A stretch of DNA of 64,000 bases, from assembly GCA_963556255.1 (NCBI GenBank), contig OY744606.1:74600168-74664167 (forward strand). Direction: 5' to 3'. The translations under genes were made by a program, and so were the position numbers. The stretch is from Allolobophora icterica. Taxonomy: Eukaryota > Annelida > Clitellata > Crassiclitellata > Lumbricidae. Below, one piece after another: positions 53,839 through 64,000 of the stretch. How positions within the stretch are numbered: the stretch's first letter is position 1; each line of letters opens with the position of its first letter. A model generated the notes under the pieces. That model was not told the DNA's origin. It searched no databases and saw only the letters and a list, made by a program, of their open reading frames with translations.

Positions 53839-56800
53839 CTTAAAACTCATTCAGAGTGCAAGAGTTACGCTGGTACTTGGTAAAATGTAAAGATCTAACT
53901 GATGGTTGATTGAGTGGGGTCTTTAAAGTATATATGCATGCATGCTCCATTAATCTTGTGGATTGGTGTGGCAGCTCATTCTGGCAGACCCTCACATTAC
54001 TACGCCCATTGCCTCATTTCAAATGCTGGATCAACACTGGAACTGAGATTTCAAAGCCCTGGCGGGGTGCAAGAAACAACAAGTTACATTAAAGTTCTAA
54101 AATTCTGTGCCTTTGAAAAGTTTCAGAGACTTCAGTTTTTCAACAGTCGATATCCTAATATATAATTTGCTTTGGAGAGGTTTTTAAAAGGCACTCCATA
54201 AAACCCACATAAATACATACATACATACATACACACATACATACATACATACACATACCTACACACATACTGACATACATCATACATAGATACAATGCAC
54301 AGTGCATCAGAACTGTCCTTGCATTTCAATAATAAAATCGATAAAATGAGGAAATTGTGTTATAGTTTCTCATTAACACGGAATCCAATGCTGCCACTAT
54401 TGCTAACTGTAAAATCAAATCTGTATACCTGGACGTGCAAATAAAATAGAGTTCTTACTGGTTTTGCACAACTCGTCTATCGAGAATTGTCGCTGCTATG
54501 CTCGATAGGCGAGTAATGCAAAACTAGTAAAGAGTGTCACTAGATATCGATCTCTGAACAACCCTCTGACTTGACTCAGCACTCCTGAATTAGCTGGTGC
54601 CCTGTGCTTAGCTTTAGAGTAATACCAGAAATTTGGAGTTTGCAATTACGGCGAAAGTCAAATTCCAGAAAGTTAAGGTGCCATACAACTAATAAATGAA
54701 GATAGGAATAGCCTAGTCTCCATTCAAGGTTGAAAAGATGCCAAAACAGCACTGAATGATAAACAGTTTTTGGGAAGAACTGTGGGTTTCACAATGGGTG
54801 TATTCTTCTGACTTACCACCCACCACAACCACCCACAATCACCACCACCACCTATATCTCCAAAACCACATTTTATCAATGTCCATTAATCCAGAAATGT
54901 GATAAAATTATTTGAGTTCCAAAGCAGCCTTTAACCAGAAAATTAATCTCAGAAGCTGTGCAGTGTCTCTGATATAAATTATGGAAAGCAGAAAGAATGA
55001 AATCAGAAAAAACAGCAGGTAAGTTTATTAAACAGCGTTAAAAAGAGCTTACAAATCATAGAACATACAAACAACAGAATCCTGTTTGTTTATCCTATTA
55101 CCTATTCTATTACACATTGACAACCAACACAGCTCTGTTAGTTCATCCTATTACATACGAACAAACAACAGCCTGTTAGTATTGCAGGCTGTCTGTTCTG
55201 TTAGTAGTTAAGATTTATCGCATAACATGTACATGTACAGCGCAGTGCGTTTGCAGGCGCTTAATTAAAGAATAAATATTATTATTATTATTATAGTTCA
55301 TCCTATAACATGAAGAAACAACTGAGTCTGTTAGTTCATCCTATGATATACGAACACAACATTTAGTCCTGTAACATAACAAACAACAGTCCTGTTAGCA
55401 CATCCGACATTTACAGCAGTTGTCTCCAACCCACCACTTCTCAGACAACCCCCAAAGAGACCAACGTTTAGTGACTCTAAAAAATCCCCAAAACTGAATT
55501 TTTTTTCTTAACATAACACAACACAGCTATATTGAGTACACTGACCGTACACTGTCAATGGGAAGATGAGGCGGCCAGGGAGAGGATTGGCCACCTGCCC
55601 TCATACGCCAAGGCTTAGAAAATGAAGTCGCTAACACCTCATACCCATGACTGCCTTACGGCGGACTGCTCCTCTCTTCTTCTAATCTAATGACTTCTAT
55701 ATTGCCGTTATCATAATGCCCTTGACATAAAAAATTGACGGTCGACTTTTAATTGTGCACAGTTTTGAGTTATGACTTCACTGAGACTTTAACTACAACC
55801 ACAAATTTCACATCAAACTATACACGACTCTGGCCATGTAACTTCTACAGATGCACAGATTTCGACTAAGACTTGGTTGAAACTTAACCACAATTTTTAC
55901 AGGTTAATAAAAATTTTGCACTGTATTGGTTTATGTAGACCGGTTGGAGACCACTGGCTTAAGGCAAATTGTTTAGGACCTGAAACACCCAATATCAGTC
56001 ACACACAGAAATGAGTAAACAACTGCAACTACATCTAAACATAGAAGACAACAGAAACAAAGCCACAAAGGAAACAAAAGAAAATGATCATCACAAACAA
56101 CTGAAAACGACTTCCGTCTGACTACATTTGAGAATACGACTAGATAACGCGACTTGAAGAGTAGTTTCTTCGATGACTTCGAGAAATAAATACTTAACAG
56201 ATTGTCACATAAATTCAGCGTAACATAACATTTACAGCACGTGGTAACTACATTTATCATGTCCAAGGTATTCACATCATGACTACGACATTTAACATAG
56301 AATAATTACACAGAATAGAGTCTCATACATTTCACATTAAAATGGTTAGTTTTCACTCAAACTACAGAGCTTAAATCTGCTGAAAACCATCAGAATTCAA
56401 AGTTAAACTTTACGTGGCTTTTAAAGTGACAGTAAGTAAGTATTATTAAAGCATCAGACTATATTGAAAGTACATGTAAGTTCACAATAATCTATCCTAG
56501 GACACCATACACAGGGAATTTCCGCATATTTGGCTTCTTTGCCATGACTCACTTCAGAGGCATAGCTAGGTGATTAGAGGAGTGTCCAGGAAAATGCTAA
56601 CAAACACTTGTGAATTACTGGTACCTGAACAAATGTTTCCCATGTAAAAGTGTTCAGCTAGATTTGGTTTTGGCCTGCACCCCACTTTTACTGAGCACAG
56701 AAGTTTATGGAGGACACAAAGAGGATATACAGATGGTTTCCTGCAAACATAAACTCACTTCCCCACTTGATATTATTAATTTTATTAGTATTACCATTAC

Positions 56801-59800
56801 GAACATCAAGTTAATCTAAGGCATGATTAGTCAGATGTCAGGTGAAGAGCAGTTAGATATCCAGAGATTTGAAAACCAATTAGAAATAGTGAGTTTTGAA
56901 GTAATTCTTGAAAGAAGAAAAACATATTGCCCTGCTATCTTCCACTTCAAATGCTGTTTCTCTTTAGGCCATTCCAGAAACATTTTCAGTTCATTAGGTG
57001 CAGTTCCTACACTACACTTTTCTAGAGCTGTAGACATCCATGTTTGCAGTGCTATCGCAAGCTTCCTATACAACTGTCTGGATAGTTTGGGTGACCGTTC
57101 AACCAGACAGTTATTGTATTAGCAACTCGTCAGTAAATCTGCACGAGTTAAAATGCAAATTGAACAGAAGTATTTAGCAGGATCTAAAGGACGAACAATT
57201 CGACAAGGATTGACTAGAAGAAAGTGGCAAGTGAAAAGCCCCATCAATCATCATTTACCAAGCACTTTGAAACATTTACCGCACCGGTTTCAATTAAATG
57301 CATTTGCGAATTATCAAAAAGGTAGATAATCACCAGAGGGTTAGTAATCACTAGTAATAATTTAATTTACCAATCAGGTGATAAAAAATTATCACAGAAC
57401 TTTACCAAACAGGTCATAAATTACCAAAGCAATTATTTACCGCACACATCGCAATCATTTACCACAAACAATAATCATGCAAACAATGATCATAATTGTA
57501 TCACACAGGTAGTGCTTATCACATGGGCAGGTAAGTAGCTATTTACCAATTGTGTAGTAAAGGCAACTACAAAGATGATCACAGCTTACGGCACCACCTG
57601 TGTCATCACGCAGGCATACAATCCGTTCACATCAGTTAAATTATGTATATAGAAACCCAAATGTTCAGTACTACCATTATATATACAGCCTCATACAACA
57701 ATTGCTTAGGATATTAATGAACTGTCAAAGGGGTGTTACCAGCGGTAGAAAAACACAAAACATGATATTGCCACATATTAGGAACATGGTAGCCGACTGT
57801 GGGACCCGGTAGACGATTGGTTAAAGCACTCGCCTTGTAGTGCGGACACTATGGGTTCGAACCTCCCTGCAATGGGCATCGTTTATGGACCCTGAGCAAG
57901 TTCTTCACTCACAACTGCTCAGAGCCATTTATTGATGCTTGGTCATTAGAGAGTGGCACTTAATAAACATGTAATAATAATAATAATAATAATGTAAATG
58001 TAATAAGGCTTTGTCATAGCGTAATGCAGAAAGACCTGATTGAAAAAATTTGGAAACTGATTCCTGATAATCTGTTATGACTGTTCCCTCAATGGGCAAA
58101 ACTTGTTGACTTTCTTCAGAACGATGCACATATGCATTTTTATCATCAAAGCTAATCTTGCCTCAATCATACTGCATTAATACACCATAACCGCCTTACA
58201 ATGCGGGACACTTACAATGCCTTACAACATGGTAACAATTGTCATTAGATCAGATCTAATGATGATCTAAAATTCAGATCTAAATCAAACGAGCACATAG
58301 CTCCCAAATTTAATTAAGCGTTACACTCGCATTCAGAGCAATCAAATCAATGTTTAGAAAATGATTATATTATAATTTCTAACGAATTACATGGTACTCG
58401 ATATACCGGTAGCTCCAAAATTAGGCTTTATAATGACATTGCGGTGTAATTCTTAGTTCTTGGCAAATGCGTAAACATCAGTGAGTGCTGAGCAAGCAAG
58501 CACGTGAGTGCAGTAGCTTTGATTGCAATATCTCTTGGGGAATTTGTTTAAATTAATCCACAGTAAGAGAAACCTTATAATCTCACTGATCAGAGTTGAA
58601 GTACTTGGATAAAGAGATTACAAGTTATAATTGAGAGTAGCACAAAAATAGCCAATGTTCTTACAAGAAAGATGACAAGCAATACCACAAGATGACAAGA
58701 GATGAGATGACAACATATGCCACAGGCAGAAAAACAAACTGGAAGACAACAACAGATGCTCACAGATGACAAAAGATGACACTATATGCCCACAGATGAT
58801 AACAGATGCCAGAAGATAACAGATGGCAATTACTAAGCTTCGTAAAAAATGCTACTGCACTGTAAGTACTCATTAATTTCACTCATTATTAGTTGAAAAA
58901 TTTACATAACATTTTCATAAACAATGATCCCAGCAATACATGTAATACCATCTTAAATATCTTTGGAAATAATGATAGCAGCAGTACCTTAAATAATACA
59001 TTCACCACCTGTTTTAACGCAATACAATCCAGTTACTTCTACACAGCCAAAGTGACAAAAGACCAGTTTTCAACTAAGTAAACTAAAGCAGGTCAAATCT
59101 AGAACAGTTCAGTTGAACACCAGTGGATAAGTTCCGCAAAGGATTGAACCTGACTACTGACACGGCACCTTTGTGAACCTCGCAAAAGATTGTTAGAGGC
59201 ACTGCGTCTAAGAACATTTCATAACAGTCCAAAATGTTTACATCCATCAGTAGAAAGAATAGAAAAAGACTAGAAAAATCGTTGCTCCATACGCAAATCC
59301 ACCATTTACAGCTCTCGGCGGCTAAGTTTAGCAATGCTAGCTGCTTATCACAACTATTAAATTAGGTACAAAAATGTTCAGCTGTTTCTCATAACTGACA
59401 CCGGTGCAACAATATGTAAAGATGAACACCTGTGACAAGCTTAGATGAACACTTACATGTTTAGATGAATACCTATGACATAATACATCTTAAAATGCAA
59501 TCTAATAAATATAGAAGTAACAGAATATTTCATGGGTTTAGTCACAGCTTGAAAAGAAATGTTAACACCACAAAGATTTTGAGAGCCGTGTTAAAAATGC
59601 AGTGCTGAGCACGTATGCTTAAGCAAACTCTCACACTCGCATAAGAATATCAAACAAGCAAGTGAGCTAAGCAATGTCAACTGGAATGCTGCCACCAATA
59701 TTCAATATGAAAAGAGGAAAGCAAAAGTTTGAAACACTTCCAACTATCCAACCAAATGGAATTCACATTCAGCGACTTGTTTTAATACTGAATTTAATTT

Positions 59801-62800
59801 GTTTTGAGATTTCCGCTCCACTTACGCCCCCTAGCAAACTCAGCTATAATGAGTACACTGACTGTACACTGTCGGTGGGAAGATCAGACGGTGGGGGAGG
59901 GAGAGGACTGGCCACCCACGAAGAGGCAAAGAAAATGAAATTTTTGCTAACACTTCACCTCTTGGGGTTAGCCTAAGGGCCTGCTCTTTTTTCTTATCTG
60001 ATTGAGTTTACCAGGCCTTCCTGTTCTTTCTGCTGGTGGAACAGAGCCAAAATCCAAAATTCAGCTTTGTATAAAATTTGTTACAAATACTTTGCTTTGA
60101 AAATATGAATGTCCACATCGAGACATTGCAAAACAAATATTGTGGTCTGCATTGCTAAAGATAAATCAATAGTCTGTGAATTCCATTTGGTCAGGAATTT
60201 CCAATACATTCACATATCTGTCACCAAATCACGTACAGAACCGCTATACAACAAATCTGAAAACCCAGAGCCCGGCAGGAAAAGCTCAATAATTGACAGC
60301 GCAGTTGGTTAGTAGGTTAAGTGCGACTAAGGATCAGACTCCGGGCTAGGCTGGTCATAGATGGCGGCTTTGTAACTGTACCTATCCGACATGCTCCGCT
60401 GAACCACGACCGATCTCTGATTGTCTTTTTGCGGAGTTGCATTTGCAACGTTCGTTTCGTCGACTTCGCCAATAGTCACTTCCATTGTAGGAAGTTCCGA
60501 AAGTCGTGACTGAATCTGAAGTTTTGCTTCAAGCATCGCGCAGTACGTCGTGAACCGCTTTTGCTAAATCATTCGAAAACACAGGAATGTTTTTTGTAAA
60601 GAAATAAAAACCAGATAATCATTAGTGAAATTATAATTATTCATTAGGTGTCAACATCTAATGAACAAGCATCAATGGATGGCGCTGAGCAATTGTGAGT
60701 GAGGGACTTGCTCAATGTCCGTAACAGTAACCATCTCAGGGGAGGCTTGAACTCATACTCTCTTGAGTGGTGCTATATAAATGTCCAACTATGCTACATT
60801 ATATACACACATACATACATATGCATATACACATATACATACATACGCACATACTTGCAACGTAAGTGCATGTTTGTCAAGTAAAGCTGCCACCGTGTCA
60901 CAGTCAAAATCATATCTTACTCTTAGACTCATGAGCCACCAATGGGTGAACCTAACATCCTTGACACAGAGGGGCTGTGCATTCTAGGATTTACTATTTA
61001 CTTCCCAGACAACAACCTATACCAAACTAGACAGTTTGGTGACACAAGTGCATGCAAACAGCTTTACCAGCGTCATTACACAGAGTCTACTCAGCAGGCT
61101 TGAAGCCACAATCGTGAGATGAAAGATGATGCATGCTACCGATAGACCCCACGCCACACACAAAACCCCAATTAGTATCCACAGACATTGGTGTCTGGAG
61201 AGATAACCATCACAGAAGGACTGAACATTTGGTCGTCTGTACTCTTACATGTAAAGACGTTTACCTCAAATTGCAGATATGATTCCTTTTCAAGGTAATC
61301 CTGGATCATTCGAGACTTGGATCCTTTATCAGGAGGAGATCCAGCGTGCTCAGAAAGATCGTTCTCGATCTGATGCAACATTCTCACGTGATGACTCAGC
61401 TGATCAACCTACAGATACAAAAATGCAGACACAATCTACAGAAACAGCTATGCAAACAGATAAAGAGACAGTAAAAACAGACAAGTGATATATACAGACT
61501 GTGACAATATGACAAACACAGTGACAGACAGTGAGACATACAGAAAGACAAGCAGAGGTGCAGACATGCAGGCAGAAAGGCAGACAGGCAGGTAGAAAGG
61601 CAGTAGCATGTAAACAGAGAGGCAGAAAGGCAGGCAGACAGAGATTTTTCAGGCACAGGCAGGCAGAAAGGCATTAGCACCCAGGCATGCAGAAATCTAG
61701 GCAAACCCAGCCAAATAGGCAGACAACTAGACGCAAGCAGACAGGCAGGCAAGCAGGCAGCCAGACAGGTAGGCAGGCAGACAGATGGTAACTCTATTTC
61801 CTAGGAAGACAGAATTTACACTTATATAACTTACAAGGCTGAGTTTAGTGCAAGACGAGGGCATCAGAGGTCGCTGAAACTTCCTCTGCGATCCAACAGC
61901 GCTTGGAAGAGGAGGCGATGACAAAGCGGCCGAGACAAAATTAATCGAGTCGATCCAAGACTGACACTCGCTGCTGTTGCTGCAACAAGAATCAACAGTT
62001 GACGATGAGACACTAAACCAAGGACAAGATGCACACAGAGCCAGACAAACCCAAACACAATGAATTTAGAAATTTTGCTCCTTCGTCTAGTAAATGTAAT
62101 TAGTAACTTCTATTGTGCCGGTGTCCAATGCACAAGGCATCAACTGATGGTGTACCAAAACCAAGCCGTAATCAGATCAATGCAATACATCAGACCGTAA
62201 TGTAATTGTCTGTAAGTACCTATGCATACGTGGAGGGATGTATACATTCACATATGTATGTATGTATGTACATATGTATGTAAGTGCATATGTATGTATG
62301 TATATATGTATGCATGCATGTATGCATTCATATATGTATGCATTTACTGTAAGAATATAGGCATGTATAATTGTAGGTATGTATGTGCGAGTATGTATTA
62401 TGTATTAAGTATGTGTTATGTGCGTATGCACGCAAGTATTGTATGTATGTAAGTATGTAGGCATGCATAACGTATATACACATTAATGTAATTAATGTAA
62501 TTAATGTACGTATGTATGTATGTATGTATGTATGTATGTATGTATGTATGTATGTATGTACATATGCATGCATGCACGTATGTATGTATGTGTGTATGTA
62601 TGTATGTATGTATGTATGTATGTACATATGCATGCATGCACGTATGTATGTATGTGTGTATGTATGTATGTATGTATGTACATATGCATGCATGCACGTA
62701 TGTATGTATGTGTGTATGTATGTACATGTATGTACCAAGACCGTCAACGTAGTGCTTTCAAACCCATCTAAACCACAGGTCCATTTCTGTAAACCCGACA

Positions 62801-63777
62801 ACCCGACGATACCTTGTCTGAAAGAGATATTCTGCTCCATCAGTCGTCTGAAGCCGAAAGACATGCTGCTTCTTCCTGTAGTCGTCTGCGATCGTAGCAA
62901 GTGAATGGTGAATGCGAATGGCGTTGTTGGACGTGTGGAAGTGCGTCTGCTGGTTAAGCGCTTGCTGGTCCTTGTACAGATAGAGAACGAGGTCACGCAA
63001 CGTCACATAGAACATCTTCCAGCTCCTCTTTCCCAGCGCAGCTGAACAACAATGAGTAACAACATGTGGCTTACATTACAAACATTCAGGAGATAACAGC
63101 AAACCACATAACATGGTTACAACAGAGCATAACAGACCACAATCTTATGAAGTCAGCTGTAAACATACAGATAAACAGGTACAGACAGCAGAGACTTGTA
63201 ATAGCAAACCAAGTGTGTGGCTATTTTCATGGCACCTTGTAAGAAACTCACGAGGGTACTCAAAATGGCATTATAAAAAATATAAAGAGGTGCATCTTAC
63301 AATGACTTGAAAATGTTTCTTGAGCTATCTATGATGAAAAGCACATATGCTTAATGGTAGACTGTTCCAGGAGGATGTAACTAGGTTACACCCTGTAACT
63401 GGGTTACACCATGTAACTGGGTTACACCACGTAACTGGGTTACACTAAATGTAATGCAAAAATAATGTAATCTTATAAAGTCATTGTAGACCAAATATGT
63501 ACACCAGAGTTTTTCATAACCTCTTTAAAATGCACTGGTGCTGTTCACCTGCCAAAACACCTTTACTAATCACTTAAATACTTTTATACTTGAAATAAAT
63601 AGAGATCTATTAAAACCACTGTCCCATCTCTAGGAGACACAATTAAGATAAAAACATTCATGAACCAATGGATATTAATCACGGATGAAACTCACTTCTA
63701 CGGCCATCCGGATCGATACAACACTTGCGCATCACGTAACCATTCTTAAACTCCTTTGCCTTGCTTGGATCTAACAC
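53253..63777 (-). CDS. EFA6: EFA6/PSD-family Arf6 GEF, 3' half (PH domain and C-terminal region)
   Basis: Minus-strand exons in coding order: 63696-63777, 62813-63041, 61835-61979, 61265-61408, 60382-60563, 53253-53439. Phases agree and the sum is 969 nt (322 aa plus stop). The PH domain reads EFKNGYVMRKCCIDPDGRR, LGKRSWKMFYVTLRDLVLYL, NAIRIHHSLATIADDYRKK, HVFRLQTTDGAEYLFQT and SWIDSINFVSAALSSPPLP. It continues AVGSQRKFQRPLMPSSCTKL, then a coiled-coil-like tail with SPPDKGSK and KESYLQFE + QKRFTTYCAMLE. This is the PSD/EFA6 pattern (human: W-x-x-x-IN...APPFPAA-x-SQKKFSRPLLP). These proteins load GTP on Arf6 at the plasma membrane. The Sec7 catalytic domain must lie beyond the right edge. If the exon at 60382 is not spliced it reads on to TAG at 60327. 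Confidence 0.9.
53620..53840 (+). repeat. SINE family B with (AAT)n tail
   Basis: ACATGGCTGATTGGTCAGAG + TGCTTACC, GTAGTGCAGACAGGCAGG, TTCGATCCTCC, TTTAGGGACTTTGAACAAGT, ATTAGATAGTGGTGCTTA and a long AAT tail. Confidence 0.85.
55528..55690 (+). repeat. SINE family A, 5'-truncated
   Basis: Starts at AGCTATATTGAGTACACTG, passes GTCAATGGGAAGATGAGGCG and GCTTAGAAAATGAAGTCGC, and ends CGGACTGCTCCTCTCTTC. Confidence 0.82.
57799..57993 (+). repeat. SINE family B, complete-looking copy
   Basis: Head GGGACCCGGTAGACGATTGG, TTAAAGCACTCGCC, GGACACTATGGGTTCGAACC (B-box), body CCTGAGCAAGTTCTTCACTC + ACAACTGCTCAGAG, ending GTGGCACTTAATAAAC and (AAT)n. Confidence 0.88.
59804..60000 (+). repeat. SINE family A, 5'-truncated
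   Basis: GAGATTTCCGCTCCACTTAC, AACTCAGCTATAATGAGTAC, GTCGGTGGGAAGATCAGACG, GAGGCAAAGAAAATGAAATT, then GCCTAAGGGCCTGCTC. Confidence 0.85.
60327..60563 (-). CDS. EFA6: EFA6-like: proximal terminal exon (read-through form)
   Basis: Acceptor AAATCATTTAG... gives QKRFTTYCAMLEAKLQIQSR, matching the FEKSRY-x-x-Y-x-x-LL block of PSD proteins. A donor-like ATAG|GTACAG at 60382 would splice to 53439. Without splicing, the frame continues SYKAAIYDQPSPESDP to TAG (60327-60329), giving a 278-aa version of the visible part. Which form is used cannot be decided here. Confidence 0.75.
   Translation of the reverse strand, partial: QKRFTTYCAMLEAKLQIQSRLSELPTMEVTIGEVDETNVANATPQKDNQRSVVVQRSMSDRYSYKAAIYDQPSPESDP
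60655..60760 (-). repeat. SINE family B, reverse fragment
   Basis: The reverse complement contains GAGAGTATGAGTTCAAGCC, GATGGTTACTGTTACGG, ATTGAGCAAGTCCCTCACTC and ACAATTGCTCAGCGCC. It is followed at 60767 by the GTGCTATATAAATG tail seen in many other repeats here. Confidence 0.78.
61430..61795. repeat. CAGA/GGCA-rich simple repeat
   Basis: Imperfect CAGACAGGCAGGCAGAAAGG-like units between two EFA6-like exons. Long Cys/Leu-rich ORFs here are artefacts of the repeat. Confidence 0.88.
62098..62190. repeat. Interspersed repeat family C, copy 3
   Basis: GTAACTTCTATTGTGCCGGT + GTCCAATGCACAAGGCATC, ending CCAAGCCGTAATCAGATCAA. Intronic in the EFA6-like gene. Confidence 0.82.
62225..62745. repeat. 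GTAT microsatellite with a compound higher-order unit
   Basis: About 500 bp of (GTAT)n-type sequence. The island CATATGCATGCATGCACG recurs at 62561, 62625 and 62681, so 56-64-bp blocks have duplicated within the simple repeat. It ends about 70 bp from the PH-domain exon. Confidence 0.93.
63367..63450. repeat. 18-bp tandem repeat GGTTACACCATGTAACTG
   Basis: About four units. Each contains GTAACTGGGTTAC, which is self-complementary across unit borders. Intronic. Confidence 0.9.
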
Positions 63778-63864
63778 CTACAACGACACATTTTACAACA
63801 GCCATTAATGCTTCCATGTTTTCTGTTGCTTTTTTGCTTTATTATCGTCATTACTACATAACAG

Positions 63865-64000
63865 TCTGTCTCTCTTTCTGTCTCTGCCTGTCTGTCTGTG
63901 TTTCTTTCTTTCTGACTCTGTCTCTCTCTCTGTCTGTCTGTGTCTATTTCTTTCTGTCTCTGTCTCTCTCTGTCTGTCTCTGTCTCATTCTGTCTCTGTC
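63865..64000. repeat. TCTG/TCTC simple repeat at the right edge
   Basis: Pyrimidine-rich TGTCTGTCTC-type repeat continuing to the end of the window. Confidence 0.9.

Larger units (their letters stand above)
53440..60326. other. EFA6-like intron or alternative 3' region, repeat-rich
   Basis: About 6.9 kb without recognised exons. Contents: SINE B at 53620-53840 and 57799-57993, an (ACAT)n tract near 54210-54270, a degenerate CCTGTTAGTTCATCCTAT-type tandem repeat (about 55080-55405) interrupted by a SINE D 3' end (55225-55297), SINE A pieces at 55528-55690 and 59804-60000, ATTTACCA-rich sequence at about 57280-57560 and ACAGATGACA-rich sequence at about 58670-58830. Confidence 0.6.

Noticed and set aside
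62328..62996. 222-aa minus-strand ORF rich in HTYIHTYIH
   Set aside because: Mostly microsatellite, with the out-of-frame shadow of the PH-domain exon at its N-terminal end.

Overview
The window is nuclear DNA of an animal. Coding sequence sits in short exons with GT/AG splice sites, introns reach several kilobases, and the non-coding sequence is packed with SINEs, LINE fossils, cut-and-paste transposons, minisatellites and microsatellites. Single-copy protein features (KIND, FERM, PDZ and PTP domains, an EFA6-type PH domain, UTP14) identify a metazoan. The intron/repeat style suggests a marine invertebrate, perhaps a deuterostome; I cannot name the species.

Layout. (1) 1-8.0 kb, minus strand: four internal exons of UTP14, a small-subunit processome protein for ribosome biogenesis. 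One of its introns holds about 139 copies of a 31-bp satellite; the next holds a 1.6-kb Harbinger-like non-autonomous transposon with an ATAC/GTAT inverted microsatellite. (2) 8.3-12.5 kb: transposon-rich DNA with an apparently intact Merlin transposon (9030-10344, 325-aa transposase, perfect 8-bp target duplication), a 255-bp element with an 8-bp duplication, and a degraded retroelement. (3) 13.5-49.8 kb, plus strand: a complete PTPN13-like non-receptor tyrosine phosphatase gene. I assembled 29 coding exons with consistent splice phases and a total of 8250 nt (2749 aa). Order: KIND, a very long low-complexity linker (mostly one 3.3-kb exon), FERM, one PDZ, acidic linker, catalytically complete PTP. 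Its introns carry SINEs, two hAT-like MITEs, a truncated mariner, LINE fossils and many tandem repeats. (4) 49.8-53.2 kb: 3' UTR and the gap between two convergent genes. (5) 53.2-64.0 kb, minus strand: the 3' half of an EFA6/PSD-family Arf6 exchange factor (PH domain and C-terminal tail), whose Sec7 part lies beyond the right edge. Two alternative C-termini are possible.

The PTPN13-like and EFA6-like proteins both belong to families acting at the cortical membrane-actin interface, but nothing here shows that they work together. I found no novel multi-gene system. The most unusual content is the phosphatase: one PDZ where human PTPN13 has five, plus a giant repeat-bearing exon with ten 27-residue repeats and five PxxxPR motifs.
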